Shown piece by piece: positions 8,280 through 17,722 of a DNA stretch of 64,000 bases (position 1 is the first letter of the stretch; each line of letters starts with the position of its first letter). A model generated the notes under the pieces. It was not told the DNA's origin, ran no database searches, and saw nothing but the letters and a program-made list of their open reading frames with translations. A program made the position numbers and the translations under genes. This DNA is from an uncultured Pelagibacteraceae bacterium (GTDB lineage: Bacteria; Pseudomonadota; Alphaproteobacteria; Pelagibacterales; Pelagibacteraceae): NCBI GenBank assembly GCA_902621345.1, contig CACNLV010000001.1, positions 806,001-870,000 of the forward strand. The letters run 5' to 3'.

Positions 8280-8912
8280 ATGGAAAATAATTATGGTTTA
8301 ATTAAAGCTTTTGGTCCCTCCATATTTAAAGCTAAGATTCCAGAAGAACTGTTAAATAAACTCAATAAATTTATTGATGATACAATTAATGATGAAGAGC
8401 AATCAAAAAAACTAGATGTTGGTAAAGGTCTTGTAGGAGATGTAAAACAGGAATTTAAATTAGACAAAAAAACTGTACAAGAAAGTGGATGGTTAAAATT
8501 TTTGGGTGATTCAGTTGCACAATGGATTTATAAAGATACTGGAAATAAAATTTCAGAATTTAGATTAATTGAGTCGTGGGTAGTAAGACAATTTGAAAAT
8601 GAATATAACCCGATACATTGGCATTCAGGCCATATATCTGGTGCAGGGTTTTTAAAGTTACCTGAAACTTTTGGAAAGCCCTATCAAGATAATAAGCAAG
8701 ACTACAGAGGTGGAAACTTAGAATTAATTCATGGTAACAGAATGTTTTTGTCTCAATGTAGATATCCTATAAAACCAAAAGTAGGGGATTTTTATTTTTT
8801 CCCTCATTATTTGATGCATACGGTTTATCCTTTTAAAGGAACAAAGGAAGAGAGGCGTTCAATTTCATTTAATGGACTTATAGATAGTAAAATTTTTAAT
8901 ATATTTGGATAA
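8280..8912 (+). CDS. Putative 2-oxoglutarate/Fe(II) oxygenase
   Basis: A 210-residue protein resembling the TIGR02466-like family of putative 2OG-Fe(II) oxygenases. A histidine-rich HWHSGH motif (residues 113-118) and a distal H180 followed by arginines at 192-193 look like the metal and 2-oxoglutarate ligands of a double-stranded beta-helix. It starts 3 bases after hisI and is followed by the DUF2237 gene. No substrate can be named; related proteins often act on amino acids or are uncharacterised. No signal peptide, so probably cytoplasmic. Confidence 0.8.
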   Translation: MENNYGLIKAFGPSIFKAKIPEELLNKLNKFIDDTINDEEQSKKLDVGKGLVGDVKQEFKLDKKTVQESGWLKFLGDSVAQWIYKDTGNKISEFRLIESWVVRQFENEYNPIHWHSGHISGAGFLKLPETFGKPYQDNKQDYRGGNLELIHGNRMFLSQCRYPIKPKVGDFYFFPHYLMHTVYPFKGTKEERRSISFNGLIDSKIFNIFG

Positions 8913-8916
8913 ATCA

Positions 8917-9282
8917 ATGCAAAAAAATGTTTTGGGTGAAAATTTAGAAAGTTGTTCATTGGATCCACTTACTGGATGGTATAGAGATGGCTGTTGTAAC
9001 ACTGATGAAAATGATAGAGGTTTACACACCGTTTGTGCAAAAGTAACAAACGAATTTTTAGAATGGTGCAAAGAAGCTGGTAACGATTTAATTACGCCAC
9101 ATCCGGAATACGGTTTTCCTGGTTTGAAGGATGGAGATGGATGGTGTGTATGTGCTACCTGGTATGCAAGAGCTGTTGAAGCTGGTAAAGGTTGTCCAAT
9201 TTATCTAAAAAGCACACATGAAAATACTCTGAAAATTTTACCTATCGAAACTTTAAAAAAATTTGCAATAGATTTGTCTTAA
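8917..9282 (+). CDS. DUF2237 family protein
   Basis: A 121-residue cytoplasmic protein from the ATG at 8917; an upstream TTG at 8905 would overlap the previous gene and is not preferred. It matches DUF2237 along its length: LDPLTGWYRDGCCNTDE, GLHTVCAKVTNEFL and GFPGLKDGDGWCVCATWYARA. Several cysteines (the CC pair and WCVC) are conserved in the family and could bind metal. No function is established. It directly follows the dioxygenase and ends flush against the convergent etf-QO gene with no spacer. Confidence 0.85.
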   Translation: MQKNVLGENLESCSLDPLTGWYRDGCCNTDENDRGLHTVCAKVTNEFLEWCKEAGNDLITPHPEYGFPGLKDGDGWCVCATWYARAVEAGKGCPIYLKSTHENTLKILPIETLKKFAIDLS

Positions 9283-10902
9283 TTACATATTCCCATATTT
9301 AGGGCCGCCCCCACCCTCAGGTGTTACCCAAGTTATATTTTGTGAGGGTTCTTTTATATCACAAGTTTTACAATGAATACAATTTTGAGAATTTATAACA
9401 AATTTATTAGATCCATTTTCTTTTTGAACTTCATAAACACCTGCTGGACAATATCTTTGTGCAGGTTCATCATATTCATTTAATGTATAGTTAATTGGTA
9501 ATGATGGATCTTTAAGTTTTAAATGAACTGGTTGATTATCTACATGGTTTGTCCCAGTTAAATAAACAGAACTCGTTTTATCAAAAGTAATAACGTTATC
9601 TGGCTTAGGATAATCAATCTTTGGCATTTTACTTGCTGGTTTTAATGTTTGATGGTCAGCATGTTTGTGTTTTAATGTAAATGGTAATTTACCTCGAAAC
9701 AAAATTTGGTCAATTCCAGTGAAAATAATTCCCAAAATTAAGCCCCAACTAAAACTAGGCTTAACATTTCTTGCTTCATAAAGTTCTTTGTATAACCAAC
9801 TTTTTTTTAATTTTTCCTCAAAAATTGATAGCTCTTTATTATCTTTAAAATGGTCATTAATTGCTTCTGCAGCAATTATTCCGCTTTTCATTGCGGTATG
9901 CGATCCTTTTATCTTAGGCATATTTAAAGTTCCTGCATCACACCCAATCAATAATGCACCAGGCATAAACATTTTTGGCAAACTTTGGAAGCCACCTTCA
10001 ATTAAAGCTCTAGCACCATAGGAAATTCTTTTTCCACCCTCAATTATTTTTCTTATTGAAGGATGTGTTTTGAATCTTTGAAACTCATCGAATGGAGATA
10101 AGTGTGGATTTTGATAATCTAAGCCAATTACATAACCTAAAAATATTTGTTTTTTTTCTGCGTGATAAATAAAGCTTCCTCCGTAAGTACTGTTATCTAA
10201 TGGCCATCCAGCAGTATGCATTACCAAACCCTCTTGGTGATTTTTTTCATCCACTTCCCATATCTCTTTAAATCCTATTCCATATTGTTGTGGGTCTTTA
10301 TCTTTATCAAGTTCAAATTTTTTAATTAATTGTTTTCCTAAATGACCTCTACAACCCTCTGCAAAAACAGTAACCTTTCCCAATAAATCGATACCTGGCT
10401 CAAAACTATCTTTTTTGTTTCCTTCTTTATCAATGCCCATATCTTGAGTTGCTACACCTTTTACAGAACCATCTTCATTAAATAAAATTTCGCTTGCTGG
10501 AAATCCGGGAAAAATTTCAACGCCAAGGGTTTCTGCTTGTTCTGCAAGCCATCTACATAAGTTTGCAAGACTAATAATATAATTTTTGTGATTTTTTTGA
10601 ACTGCTGGTAATAACCATGTTGGCCAACTTAATGATTTGTTTTTACCTAAAAATAAAAATTTTTCTTTAGTAACTTTAGTTTTAATGGGTGAATTTAATT
10701 CTCTCCAGTTAGGAATCAATTCATCTAAAGCTCTTGTTTCAAATACATTTCCACTTAAAATATGGGCACCAATTTCTGATGCTTTTTCTAACAAGCAAAT
10801 ATTTAATTCTGAGTTTAATTGTTTTAACTTTATAGCTGTAGCTAAGCCTGATGGACCGCCACCTACAATCACTACATCATATTCCATTGTCTCTCTGGAC
10901 AT
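9283..10902 (-). CDS. Electron transfer flavoprotein-ubiquinone oxidoreductase
   Basis: A 539-residue inner-membrane-associated flavoprotein of full family length. It takes electrons from reduced ETF and passes them to ubiquinone. The N-terminal FAD motif is VVIVGGGPSGLATA, and the C-terminal 4Fe-4S site is complete with C485 and C508-x2-C511-x2-C514. The gene closes a minus-strand run dimethylglycine dehydrogenase, etfB, etfA, ETF-QO, so the operon encodes the whole electron path from substrate to quinone. It lies 23 bases after etfA. Confidence 0.97.
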   Translation of the reverse strand: MSRETMEYDVVIVGGGPSGLATAIKLKQLNSELNICLLEKASEIGAHILSGNVFETRALDELIPNWRELNSPIKTKVTKEKFLFLGKNKSLSWPTWLLPAVQKNHKNYIISLANLCRWLAEQAETLGVEIFPGFPASEILFNEDGSVKGVATQDMGIDKEGNKKDSFEPGIDLLGKVTVFAEGCRGHLGKQLIKKFELDKDKDPQQYGIGFKEIWEVDEKNHQEGLVMHTAGWPLDNSTYGGSFIYHAEKKQIFLGYVIGLDYQNPHLSPFDEFQRFKTHPSIRKIIEGGKRISYGARALIEGGFQSLPKMFMPGALLIGCDAGTLNMPKIKGSHTAMKSGIIAAEAINDHFKDNKELSIFEEKLKKSWLYKELYEARNVKPSFSWGLILGIIFTGIDQILFRGKLPFTLKHKHADHQTLKPASKMPKIDYPKPDNVITFDKTSSVYLTGTNHVDNQPVHLKLKDPSLPINYTLNEYDEPAQRYCPAGVYEVQKENGSNKFVINSQNCIHCKTCDIKEPSQNITWVTPEGGGGPKYGNM

Positions 10903-10925
10903 AATTTAATTTTTTACAGATTATA

Positions 10926-11879
10926 TTATTTTTGTATAGTGTTTAATTTGTTCAATTCCTCTAAGAATTGAGGAACTGCTTCAAAAAGATCGGCTTCAAG
11001 ACCATAGTCCGCAACACTAAAAATTGGTGCTTCTCCGTCTTTGTTTATTGCCACTATTACTTTACTTTCTTTCATTCCTGCTAAATGCTGAATAGCACCT
11101 GAGATACCAACAGCAATATATAAATCTGGGACAACAACTTTACCTGTTTGACCAACTTGGTGATCGTTACTTATATATCCAGCATCAACTGCTGCTCTAG
11201 ATGCTCCTATTGCTGCATTTAATTTATCAGCTAAAGAAGTAATAAGTTTAAAATTATCTCCACTCTGCATTCCTCTTCCACCTGATACAACAACTCTAGC
11301 AGTGCCAAGTTCAGGTCTATCCGATTTTACCTCTTCTCTTTTTACAAACTTTGTTTTTGAAAATTCCTCACTGGCTTCAGCTTTTTCTATTGATGCTGAT
11401 CCACCAGAACTTTCACAAGCGTCAAACGATGTTGGTCTTATAGTTACACATTTTTTTGTATCTTTACTTTTTACTGTTGCAAAAGCATTTCCAGCATAAA
11501 TTGGTCGCAAAAAAGTATCGGGAGCAATAACTTTAGTTATATCACTGATTTGAGATGTATCTAGAGCAGCAGCAATTCTTGGCATTAAATTTTTACCAAA
11601 AGTGTTTGCTGAACTTATTATATGTGAATAGTTATCAGCTAATTTTACAATTACTGGTGCAAAATTTTCAGCAACAAAATTCTCGTAGTAAGCTGCTTCG
11701 ACTTGAATAACTTTCTTAACAAATTCTAATTTTGATAATGCTTTAGCAGCTTCTTCACAATTATGTCCAATAATTACAGCATGAACATCATTATCTATAT
11801 GTGATGCTGCAGTTGCTGCATTAAGTGTAAATGGCCTCAATTCTTTATTGTTATGTTCTGCAATTAATAAAACTGACAT
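10926..11879 (-). CDS. etfA: Electron transfer flavoprotein alpha subunit
   Basis: A 317-residue ETF alpha subunit. The C-terminal FAD domain is evident (VVVSGGRGM, GASRAAVDAGY, HQVGQTGKVV, IAVGISGAIQHLAGM). With EtfB it forms the soluble cytoplasmic carrier that accepts electrons from dehydrogenases such as the dimethylglycine dehydrogenase upstream. Its ATG follows directly on the etfB stop (no spacer). Length and motifs are ordinary for the family. Confidence 0.98.
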   Translation of the reverse strand: MSVLLIAEHNNKELRPFTLNAATAASHIDNDVHAVIIGHNCEEAAKALSKLEFVKKVIQVEAAYYENFVAENFAPVIVKLADNYSHIISSANTFGKNLMPRIAAALDTSQISDITKVIAPDTFLRPIYAGNAFATVKSKDTKKCVTIRPTSFDACESSGGSASIEKAEASEEFSKTKFVKREEVKSDRPELGTARVVVSGGRGMQSGDNFKLITSLADKLNAAIGASRAAVDAGYISNDHQVGQTGKVVVPDLYIAVGISGAIQHLAGMKESKVIVAINKDGEAPIFSVADYGLEADLFEAVPQFLEELNKLNTIQK

Positions 11880-12629
11880 TTAAATTACCTTAGCCTCATT
11901 TTTTAGTTTCTGAACCAGCTCAGATACACTTGATACTTTTATACCAGCTTTTCTTTTAGGTGGCTCTTCAACTTTAATTTGTTCGATTCTTGGGCTTATA
12001 TCCACTCCTAAATCTGACGCATTTAATTGTTCAATAGGTTTTTTTTTAGCTTTCATTATATTTGGTAGTGAAGCATACCTTGGTTCATTTAATCTTAGAT
12101 CACAAGTTACTATTGCTGGAACATTTATTTCTATTGTTTCTAAACCTTCATCTATTTCTCTTGTCACCTCTAACTTACCATCTTTAATCTCAATTTTAGA
12201 TGCAAAGGTAGCTTGGGGCCAATTGAGAAGAGCGCTTAACATTTGACCTGTCTGATTACAATCATCATCGATTGCCTGTTTACCCATAAAGACTAAATCT
12301 GGTTTTTCTTTTTCTACAATTTTTTGTAATAATTTTGAAACAGAAAGAGGTTCAACAACACCATCTGTTTTAACGAGTATTCCTCTATCAGCTCCAACCG
12401 CTAATGCTTTACGAACTGTTTCTTGTGCTTTCTCTTCACCAATACTTACTGCCACTACTTCTGTGGCTTTACCAGCTTCTTTAATCTTTACCGCTTCTTC
12501 AATTGCATTATCATCTGGTGGATTAGTCGACATTTTAACATTGTCAGTTACTACACCCGAGTTATCTTCTTTCACTCTGATTTGAACGTTATAATCAATA
12601 ACTCTTTTTACTGCTACTAAAATTTTCAT
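11880..12629 (-). CDS. etfB: Electron transfer flavoprotein beta subunit
   Basis: A 249-residue ETF beta subunit. It begins [14 protein letters not shown] and carries the AMP-binding region ([34 protein letters not shown]) and the recognition-loop segment [16 protein letters not shown] that docks to partner dehydrogenases. The ATG shares a base with the stop of the dimethylglycine dehydrogenase gene (TAATG), strong evidence for coupled expression with that dehydrogenase. Confidence 0.98.
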   Translation of the reverse strand: MKILVAVKRVIDYNVQIRVKEDNSGVVTDNVKMSTNPPDDNAIEEAVKIKEAGKATEVVAVSIGEEKAQETVRKALAVGADRGILVKTDGVVEPLSVSKLLQKIVEKEKPDLVFMGKQAIDDDCNQTGQMLSALLNWPQATFASKIEIKDGKLEVTREIDEGLETIEINVPAIVTCDLRLNEPRYASLPNIMKAKKKPIEQLNASDLGVDISPRIEQIKVEEPPKRKAGIKVSSVSELVQKLKNEAKVI

Positions 12630-15061
12630 TAAGCTCTCAACAATTTATTTTCAGAGTCATAAGGACTTTCATCAAGAATTGTAGCCTCATACATCTTTCC
12701 AAGAATATCAACTTTTAGTTTCTCTCCAACATTAGCTAGATCAGGTTTTACCATTGCTAAAGCTATTGATTTATCAATTCTAAATCCGTATTCACCTCCA
12801 GTTGCCCTTCCTACAACTTTGTCATCTTTGTAAATTGGATTATTTCCTAATACGTCAGAGTCCGTTGTATTGTGAACTTCAAGAGTAACCAATTTATTAT
12901 CAAAACCTTTTTCTCTCCATTTGTTCAAAGCTTCTAGGCCAATAAAATTTCCTTTATTTGGATGAACAAATCTATCTAAACCAGACTCATAAGGAGAATA
13001 CTCAATAGATAATTCAGTTCCTACAAGCTTATAAGATTTTTCAATTCTTAAACTATTCATTGCTCTAATACCAAATGGCTTTATTCCCAAATCTTTACCT
13101 GCATCCATCAATTTATCAAAAATATGGTTTTGATACTCAATTGGGTGATGTAACTCCCATCCTAATTCTCCAACAAAATTTACTCTCATAGCATTAACTG
13201 GTGCGTATCCAACATTAACATTTTTTGCAGTTAACCATTTAAAATTTTCATTTGAAAAATCGTCTGTTGAAACTTTTTTCATTAATTCTCTTGCTTTAGG
13301 ACCTGCAACAACAAGTACTCCTGTGCTGTTAGTTAAATCCTCAAAAATTACAGAACCATCTGTTGGCATCCATTTTTGTATCCAGTCATGGTCTAATCGT
13401 AAATTTGCTCCAGCAGAAACGAGATAATAACTATTTTCTGCCTCTTTCATAATTGTAAATTCTGAATGAACACCACCCTTGGTATTAAGTGCATGGCATA
13501 AATTTATTCTACCAATTTTTTTTGGAAGTTTATTTGCAACTAAGTAATCAAGAAATTCTTCAGCTTTTGGTCCTTTAATTCTACATTTTGCAAATGCGGT
13601 CATATCTAAAAGTCCAACATTTTTTTTCACATTCTCACATTCTTTTTTTATTGCATCAAACCATTTTGATCTTCTAAAAGACCAGTCATCTTTTTGTTCC
13701 ATGCCATCCGTTGCAAAAAAATTAGGACGTTCCCATCCAAATTTTTGTCCAAATACAGCTCCTAAAGCTTTCATTCTTTCATAACACGGTGCAGTTCTTA
13801 AAGGTCTTGCTGCTGGTCTTTCTTCATCAGGATAATGAACTATAAAAACATGGCTATAGGCCTCCTCATTTTTAGCTTTCAAATAAGACTTAGTGGCATA
13901 ATTCCCATATCGTCTTGGTTCTACACCTAGCATGTCTATTGTAGGTTCTCCATCTACAATCCATTCTGCTAATTGCCAACCAGCACCACCTGCAGCGGTT
14001 ATTCCAAAGCTATGCCCTTCATTAATCCAAAAATTTTTTAAACCCCAAGCTGGTCCAACTATAGGGTTTCCATCAGGAGTATAGCAGATTGCCCCGTTAT
14101 AAACTTTTTTAACTCCTACTTCTCCAAAAGCAGGTACACGATGTATTGCTCCCTCAATGTGTGGAGCAAGTCTATCTAAATCTTCCTGAAATAATTCATA
14201 CTCTGAATTTTTTGAAGGTCCTTCAACATAACAAGCAGGAGCACCATCCTCATATGGGCCTAAGATTAATCCACCAGCTTCTTCTCTCATGTACCATCTA
14301 CTGTCACTATCCCTTAGAACACCCATCTCTGGTAGTCCCTCTTTTTTTCTTTTTTGAATTTCTGGATGTGGCTCTGTTACAATGTATTGATGTTCAACTG
14401 GTATAACAGGAATATCTAATCCGACCATTTCACCTGTTTGTCGTGCAAAGTTACCTGAACATGATATCACGTGTTCACATTCAATTGAGCCTTTATCAGT
14501 TTCTACAATCCATCCATCTCTTGTTTGTTTCATTGATAGAACGGCAGTATTTCTATAAATTTCTGCTCCTCTATTTCTTGCGCCCGTAGCTAATGCTTGA
14601 GTTAAGTCAGCAGGCTGAATATATCCATCTTCAGGGTGTTGTATTGCCCCAACTAAATCATCTGTATGACATAAAGGCCAAATTTCTTTCACTTGTTTAG
14701 GAGTTAAAAATTTTACATCTACACCTATTGTTTTAGCTACACCTGCATATTGATGGTATTCATCCATTCTATCTTTAGTGCTCGCTAAACGGATGTTTGA
14801 AACAACACTAAAGCCTACATTTTTACCTGTTTCTTCTTCTAATGTTTTATAAAGATTAACTGCATATTTATGAAGCTGACCAACTGAATAGCTCATATTA
14901 AAGAGTGGCAATAATCCAGCTGCATGCCAAGTAGAACCAGATGTAAGTTCTTTTCTTTCAACCAAAACAACATCTGACCATCCTTTTTTTGCTAAATGGT
15001 ATAGAGCACTCACACCAACTACTCCTCCACCAACAACTACTACTTTTGTTTTAGTTTTCAT
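12629..15061 (-). CDS. Dimethylglycine/sarcosine dehydrogenase (FAD + GcvT domains)
   Basis: An 810-residue flavoenzyme. The N-terminal DAO-type domain has the FAD motif [13 protein letters not shown] (residues 8-20) and STWHAAG, whose histidine (H46) matches the residue carrying covalent FAD in dimethylglycine and sarcosine dehydrogenases. The C-terminal third is a GcvT-like folate domain that captures the released methylene as 5,10-methylene-THF. Dimethylglycine is more likely than sarcosine as substrate by overall resemblance, but this is not settled. The coupled ETF genes provide its electron acceptor. Confidence 0.92.
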   Translation of the reverse strand: MKTKTKVVVVGGGVVGVSALYHLAKKGWSDVVLVERKELTSGSTWHAAGLLPLFNMSYSVGQLHKYAVNLYKTLEEETGKNVGFSVVSNIRLASTKDRMDEYHQYAGVAKTIGVDVKFLTPKQVKEIWPLCHTDDLVGAIQHPEDGYIQPADLTQALATGARNRGAEIYRNTAVLSMKQTRDGWIVETDKGSIECEHVISCSGNFARQTGEMVGLDIPVIPVEHQYIVTEPHPEIQKRKKEGLPEMGVLRDSDSRWYMREEAGGLILGPYEDGAPACYVEGPSKNSEYELFQEDLDRLAPHIEGAIHRVPAFGEVGVKKVYNGAICYTPDGNPIVGPAWGLKNFWINEGHSFGITAAGGAGWQLAEWIVDGEPTIDMLGVEPRRYGNYATKSYLKAKNEEAYSHVFIVHYPDEERPAARPLRTAPCYERMKALGAVFGQKFGWERPNFFATDGMEQKDDWSFRRSKWFDAIKKECENVKKNVGLLDMTAFAKCRIKGPKAEEFLDYLVANKLPKKIGRINLCHALNTKGGVHSEFTIMKEAENSYYLVSAGANLRLDHDWIQKWMPTDGSVIFEDLTNSTGVLVVAGPKARELMKKVSTDDFSNENFKWLTAKNVNVGYAPVNAMRVNFVGELGWELHHPIEYQNHIFDKLMDAGKDLGIKPFGIRAMNSLRIEKSYKLVGTELSIEYSPYESGLDRFVHPNKGNFIGLEALNKWREKGFDNKLVTLEVHNTTDSDVLGNNPIYKDDKVVGRATGGEYGFRIDKSIALAMVKPDLANVGEKLKVDILGKMYEATILDESPYDSENKLLRA

Positions 15062-15117
15062 AATTATATACCTACTAAATTTTTATTCATAACGAAACAA
15101 AATTGTATAAATGAGCA

Positions 15118-15591
15118 TCATATTGAACTTCCTAAAGGTTCTGGACTAGATACCATTGTGGTTAACCAGCAATCCTTTAAAGGTCCATCCTCTATAAATT
15201 TTTCAACTTGCCAATTGAATTTATGATAAATTTTTTCCTTATCTAGTATAATCACTTCAAACTGAACCCAATCGTCTCCTCGTCTAACTTGAGTAATAGT
15301 GTGACTTATATGATCTATCATCATTTGATAATTATTACTTTTTAGCATTTCTTTAAATCTATCTAAAGGTCCTGTGGCTTGTTTGTTCATAGGATGGGCA
15401 AAGTTCCAGGTTTGTTCAATTCCACTATCATTGAATACTTCATCATTGTTTTGAAGTCCAAGCAGTTGAATTTTTACAACTTCAGAAGGTTTAATATTGC
15501 TATTTGGCTTAAGCAATTCTGCATTTGAGGTCGAAATTGTGATGAAAAAAATTACTAAAAATTCAAATATTATTTGCTGTTTTTTGAACAT
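15118..15591 (-). CDS. Secreted DUF4864-like protein
   Basis: A 157-residue protein with a signal peptide (MFKKQQIIFEFLVIFFITISTSNA). The mature part has the pattern EVVKIQLLGLQNNDE, QTWNFAHPMNK, RFKEML, which resembles the DUF4864 fold of the NTF2-like group. Function is unknown; a periplasmic location is likely. Its start lies inside the 3' end of the quinone-reductase-like gene (29-base overlap), suggesting coupling. No catalytic residues can be named. Confidence 0.75.
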   Translation of the reverse strand: MFKKQQIIFEFLVIFFITISTSNAELLKPNSNIKPSEVVKIQLLGLQNNDEVFNDSGIEQTWNFAHPMNKQATGPLDRFKEMLKSNNYQMMIDHISHTITQVRRGDDWVQFEVIILDKEKIYHKFNWQVEKFIEDGPLKDCWLTTMVSSPEPLGSSI

Positions 15592-16132
15592 CTTTTAAGA
15601 ATTTTTTTCTTTTTTTGTCTTCTACGAATGGTACAGCAAAGTATCTTTTATATATAACATCCGTTATGCCGCATATATTAAACACACCTCTTCTTAATCT
15701 TTTAGTTGGCATATTCAAAAAAAAAGTTCTTACTGCAAATTGTGGAGATCCATAAGTACAAAACACGACAGCTTTTTTATCTTTTAAGTTACCCAAAGGG
15801 TATCCATAATTTCCAAACAACCTTTTAAATCTAAATGCCCAAGGTGGAGCTAGTACCTTATCTATCCAGCCTTCGACTATTGCTGGCATTCTAAAATTCC
15901 ATATTGGGGCAATTAAAACTATCGCATCAGATTTTTCTATTCTACTTCTGTGACCTAAAACGATTTTATCTGGTTCTTCTCCTGAGAAAACTGGATCAAA
16001 TTTCTCTTTATAAAGATCAACTACATCAACTTTGTGACCATTTTTTGTGACTGTCTCGATGAAAGTATTTCTTATTGCGGCGTTAAAAGATTTTTCATCG
16101 TAATGACCATAAACAATAAAAATTTTTTTCAT
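15563..16132 (-). CDS. Flavodoxin-fold NAD(P)H:quinone oxidoreductase-like protein
   Basis: A 189-residue protein of the Flavodoxin_2 group (NQO1/MdaB/KefF-like). The FMN phosphate-binding start KIFIVYGHYDEKSFN and the block VLIAPIWNFRMPAIVEGWIDKVL (shown here in part) are typical. It probably reduces quinones by two electrons using NAD(P)H in the cytoplasm. Its ATG overlaps the stop of the CoA-binding-domain gene, and its end overlaps the DUF4864-like gene, so it sits in a tight five-gene minus-strand run. Confidence 0.88.
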   Translation of the reverse strand: MKKIFIVYGHYDEKSFNAAIRNTFIETVTKNGHKVDVVDLYKEKFDPVFSGEEPDKIVLGHRSRIEKSDAIVLIAPIWNFRMPAIVEGWIDKVLAPPWAFRFKRLFGNYGYPLGNLKDKKAVVFCTYGSPQFAVRTFFLNMPTKRLRRGVFNICGITDVIYKRYFAVPFVEDKKRKKFLKDVQKTANNI

Positions 16133-16533
16133 TAATTAAAATGTTTCTCAACTTCTATCTTAGTGCATTTATCCTCTACATAAATAATGTTATTTGCCTC
16201 AGCAATTTTCTTGGCTTCAGAATTCTTTATATTTAATTGAAGCCATAAAACTTTTGCATTGATCTTTATGGCATCATTAACAATTTCAATTGCCTCATCT
16301 GATGGTCTAAAGACATCAACTATGTCCACTGGCCCATCAATCTCTGAGATTTTTCCATAGACTCTCTCACCTAGTATTACCTGACCTGTAATAGTTGGAT
16401 TAATAGGATAAACCCTATATCCATGGTTTTGCAGATATTTCATTACTATTGTTGAAGTTTTATTCAAATCTTTACTAGCTCCAACTAAAGCAATATTTTT
16501 ATAATTTGAGAGAATATCTTTGATATTTACCAT
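16132..16533 (-). CDS. CoA-binding (YccU-like) domain protein
   Basis: A 133-residue single-domain protein with a Rossmann-like CoA-binding fold: IALVGASKDLNKTS, YLQNHGYRVYPINP, and WLQLNI near the middle. Related proteins (YccU, pfam CoA_binding_2) bind CoA in crystals but have no settled role. The ATG at 16533 is preferred; it lies one base after the enoyl-CoA hydratase stop, while a longer frame would overlap that gene. Context with an ECH-family protein is consistent with a CoA ligand. Confidence 0.87.
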   Translation of the reverse strand: MVNIKDILSNYKNIALVGASKDLNKTSTIVMKYLQNHGYRVYPINPTITGQVILGERVYGKISEIDGPVDIVDVFRPSDEAIEIVNDAIKINAKVLWLQLNIKNSEAKKIAEANNIIYVEDKCTKIEVEKHFN

Positions 16534-16534
16534 A

Positions 16535-17305
16535 TTATTTATTTTTCCAAACAGGTCTTCTTTTTTCAAGAAATGCTGAAATACCCTCTTTTGCGTCCAT
16601 CGCCATCATGTTTTGTGTCATCATTCTACCAGTATATGCGTAAGCTTTTCTTAGTGGCATTTCTAATTGTTTATAAAATGCTTGTTTACCTATCTTAATT
16701 GTAAGATTTGATTTAGATGCAATTTTTTTTGCAATTTTAAAAACTTCTTTATCAAGTTTAGATTTTTGGAAAAAATCATTTATCAATCCTATTTCTTTTG
16801 CGTATTTTGCGGAGATCGGCTCACCAGTTAATAACATTTTCATCATTGGCTTTCTTTTTATTTTTCTACTTATTGCAACCATGGGGGTACTACAAAACAA
16901 ACCAATGTTCACGCCTGGTGTTGAAAACAATGCATCTCTAGAACTAAAAGCTAAATCACAACTTGCAACTAATTGACACCCAGCAGCATATGCAGCCCCA
17001 TGAACTTTTGCTATAACTGGCTTTCTACCCTCCACAATAAGCAACATAAGTTTTGAGCATAAATTGAATAGCTTTTGATAATTCCCCTTTTTTTTTAAAC
17101 TTTTTACCTCTTTTAAATCATGTCCTGCACTAAAACCTTTGCCTGATCCCTCAATTATTATTACTTTAGTATTATTATCTTTATCTAACTTTTTTATTAC
17201 TTTAATTAAATCTGTTAAATTCTTGAATGATAATGAATTATAAGTTTTGGGCTCATCTATTATTATTCTTGAAATGTCTTTTTGATTAATAACCTTAATA
17301 CTCAT
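16535..17305 (-). CDS. ECHDC3-like enoyl-CoA hydratase/isomerase family protein
   Basis: A 256-residue crotonase-fold protein. The oxyanion-hole region (GKGFSAGHDLKE and HGAAYAAGCQLVASCDLA) is present, but where active hydratases carry a catalytic glutamate the sequence reads GVNIGLFCSTPMVAISR. This pattern, together with FYKQL and the ending GISAFLEKRRPVW, matches the ECHDC3 group, whose reaction is unknown. It therefore probably binds an acyl-CoA but may not be a classical hydratase. It is followed directly by the CoA-binding-domain gene. Confidence 0.88.
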   Translation of the reverse strand: MSIKVINQKDISRIIIDEPKTYNSLSFKNLTDLIKVIKKLDKDNNTKVIIIEGSGKGFSAGHDLKEVKSLKKKGNYQKLFNLCSKLMLLIVEGRKPVIAKVHGAAYAAGCQLVASCDLAFSSRDALFSTPGVNIGLFCSTPMVAISRKIKRKPMMKMLLTGEPISAKYAKEIGLINDFFQKSKLDKEVFKIAKKIASKSNLTIKIGKQAFYKQLEMPLRKAYAYTGRMMTQNMMAMDAKEGISAFLEKRRPVWKNK

Positions 17306-17311
17306 ATTGTT

Positions 17312-17686
17312 TTATTTAAGTTTACCCTCTTTTCTCATTTGTGCTCGAATTTTTGTTGCAGAGATTTCTTGGATTTCTTTTGATAATTCGATTTCTTCAA
17401 TTTTATAACCTACGCCTCTTCCATAACAAATATTAGTTATATTTGGAACTAGCATCACCTTAAAACGTCCCTCGAATTCTGGATTAAGTTTATCTTCAAT
17501 ACTTTTTTTGACTGTCTCAAAATCAAAGGGGTTATCGTCTACTCCTTGAACGTCTCTTATTTGGATACAAACTTGACCAGTTTTTTTTATTATTTCCTTA
17601 AATAAATTATAGTGCCCATCATGAAATGGTTGCCATCTTCCTAACATTTGTGCAGTTGGTTTTTTATTATCCCATTGATAAGACAT
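17312..17686 (-). CDS. Cytidylyltransferase-fold nucleotidyltransferase
   Basis: A 124-residue nucleotidyltransferase. The HxGH-type motif appears as GRWQPFHDGHYNLF (residues about 16-29), and the C-terminal ISATKIRAQMRKEG matches the ISSTxxR motif that binds nucleotide phosphates. Proteins with this fold transfer AMP or CMP to small phosphorylated substrates (for example in NAD, CoA or sulfate activation). At 124 residues it is a minimal version; the substrate is unknown. It lies 6 bases upstream of the ECHDC3-like gene. Confidence 0.8.
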   Translation of the reverse strand: MSYQWDNKKPTAQMLGRWQPFHDGHYNLFKEIIKKTGQVCIQIRDVQGVDDNPFDFETVKKSIEDKLNPEFEGRFKVMLVPNITNICYGRGVGYKIEEIELSKEIQEISATKIRAQMRKEGKLK

Positions 17687-17722
17687 AATTTTAATTTCTC
17701 ATATATTTTAATATAATTTTCA

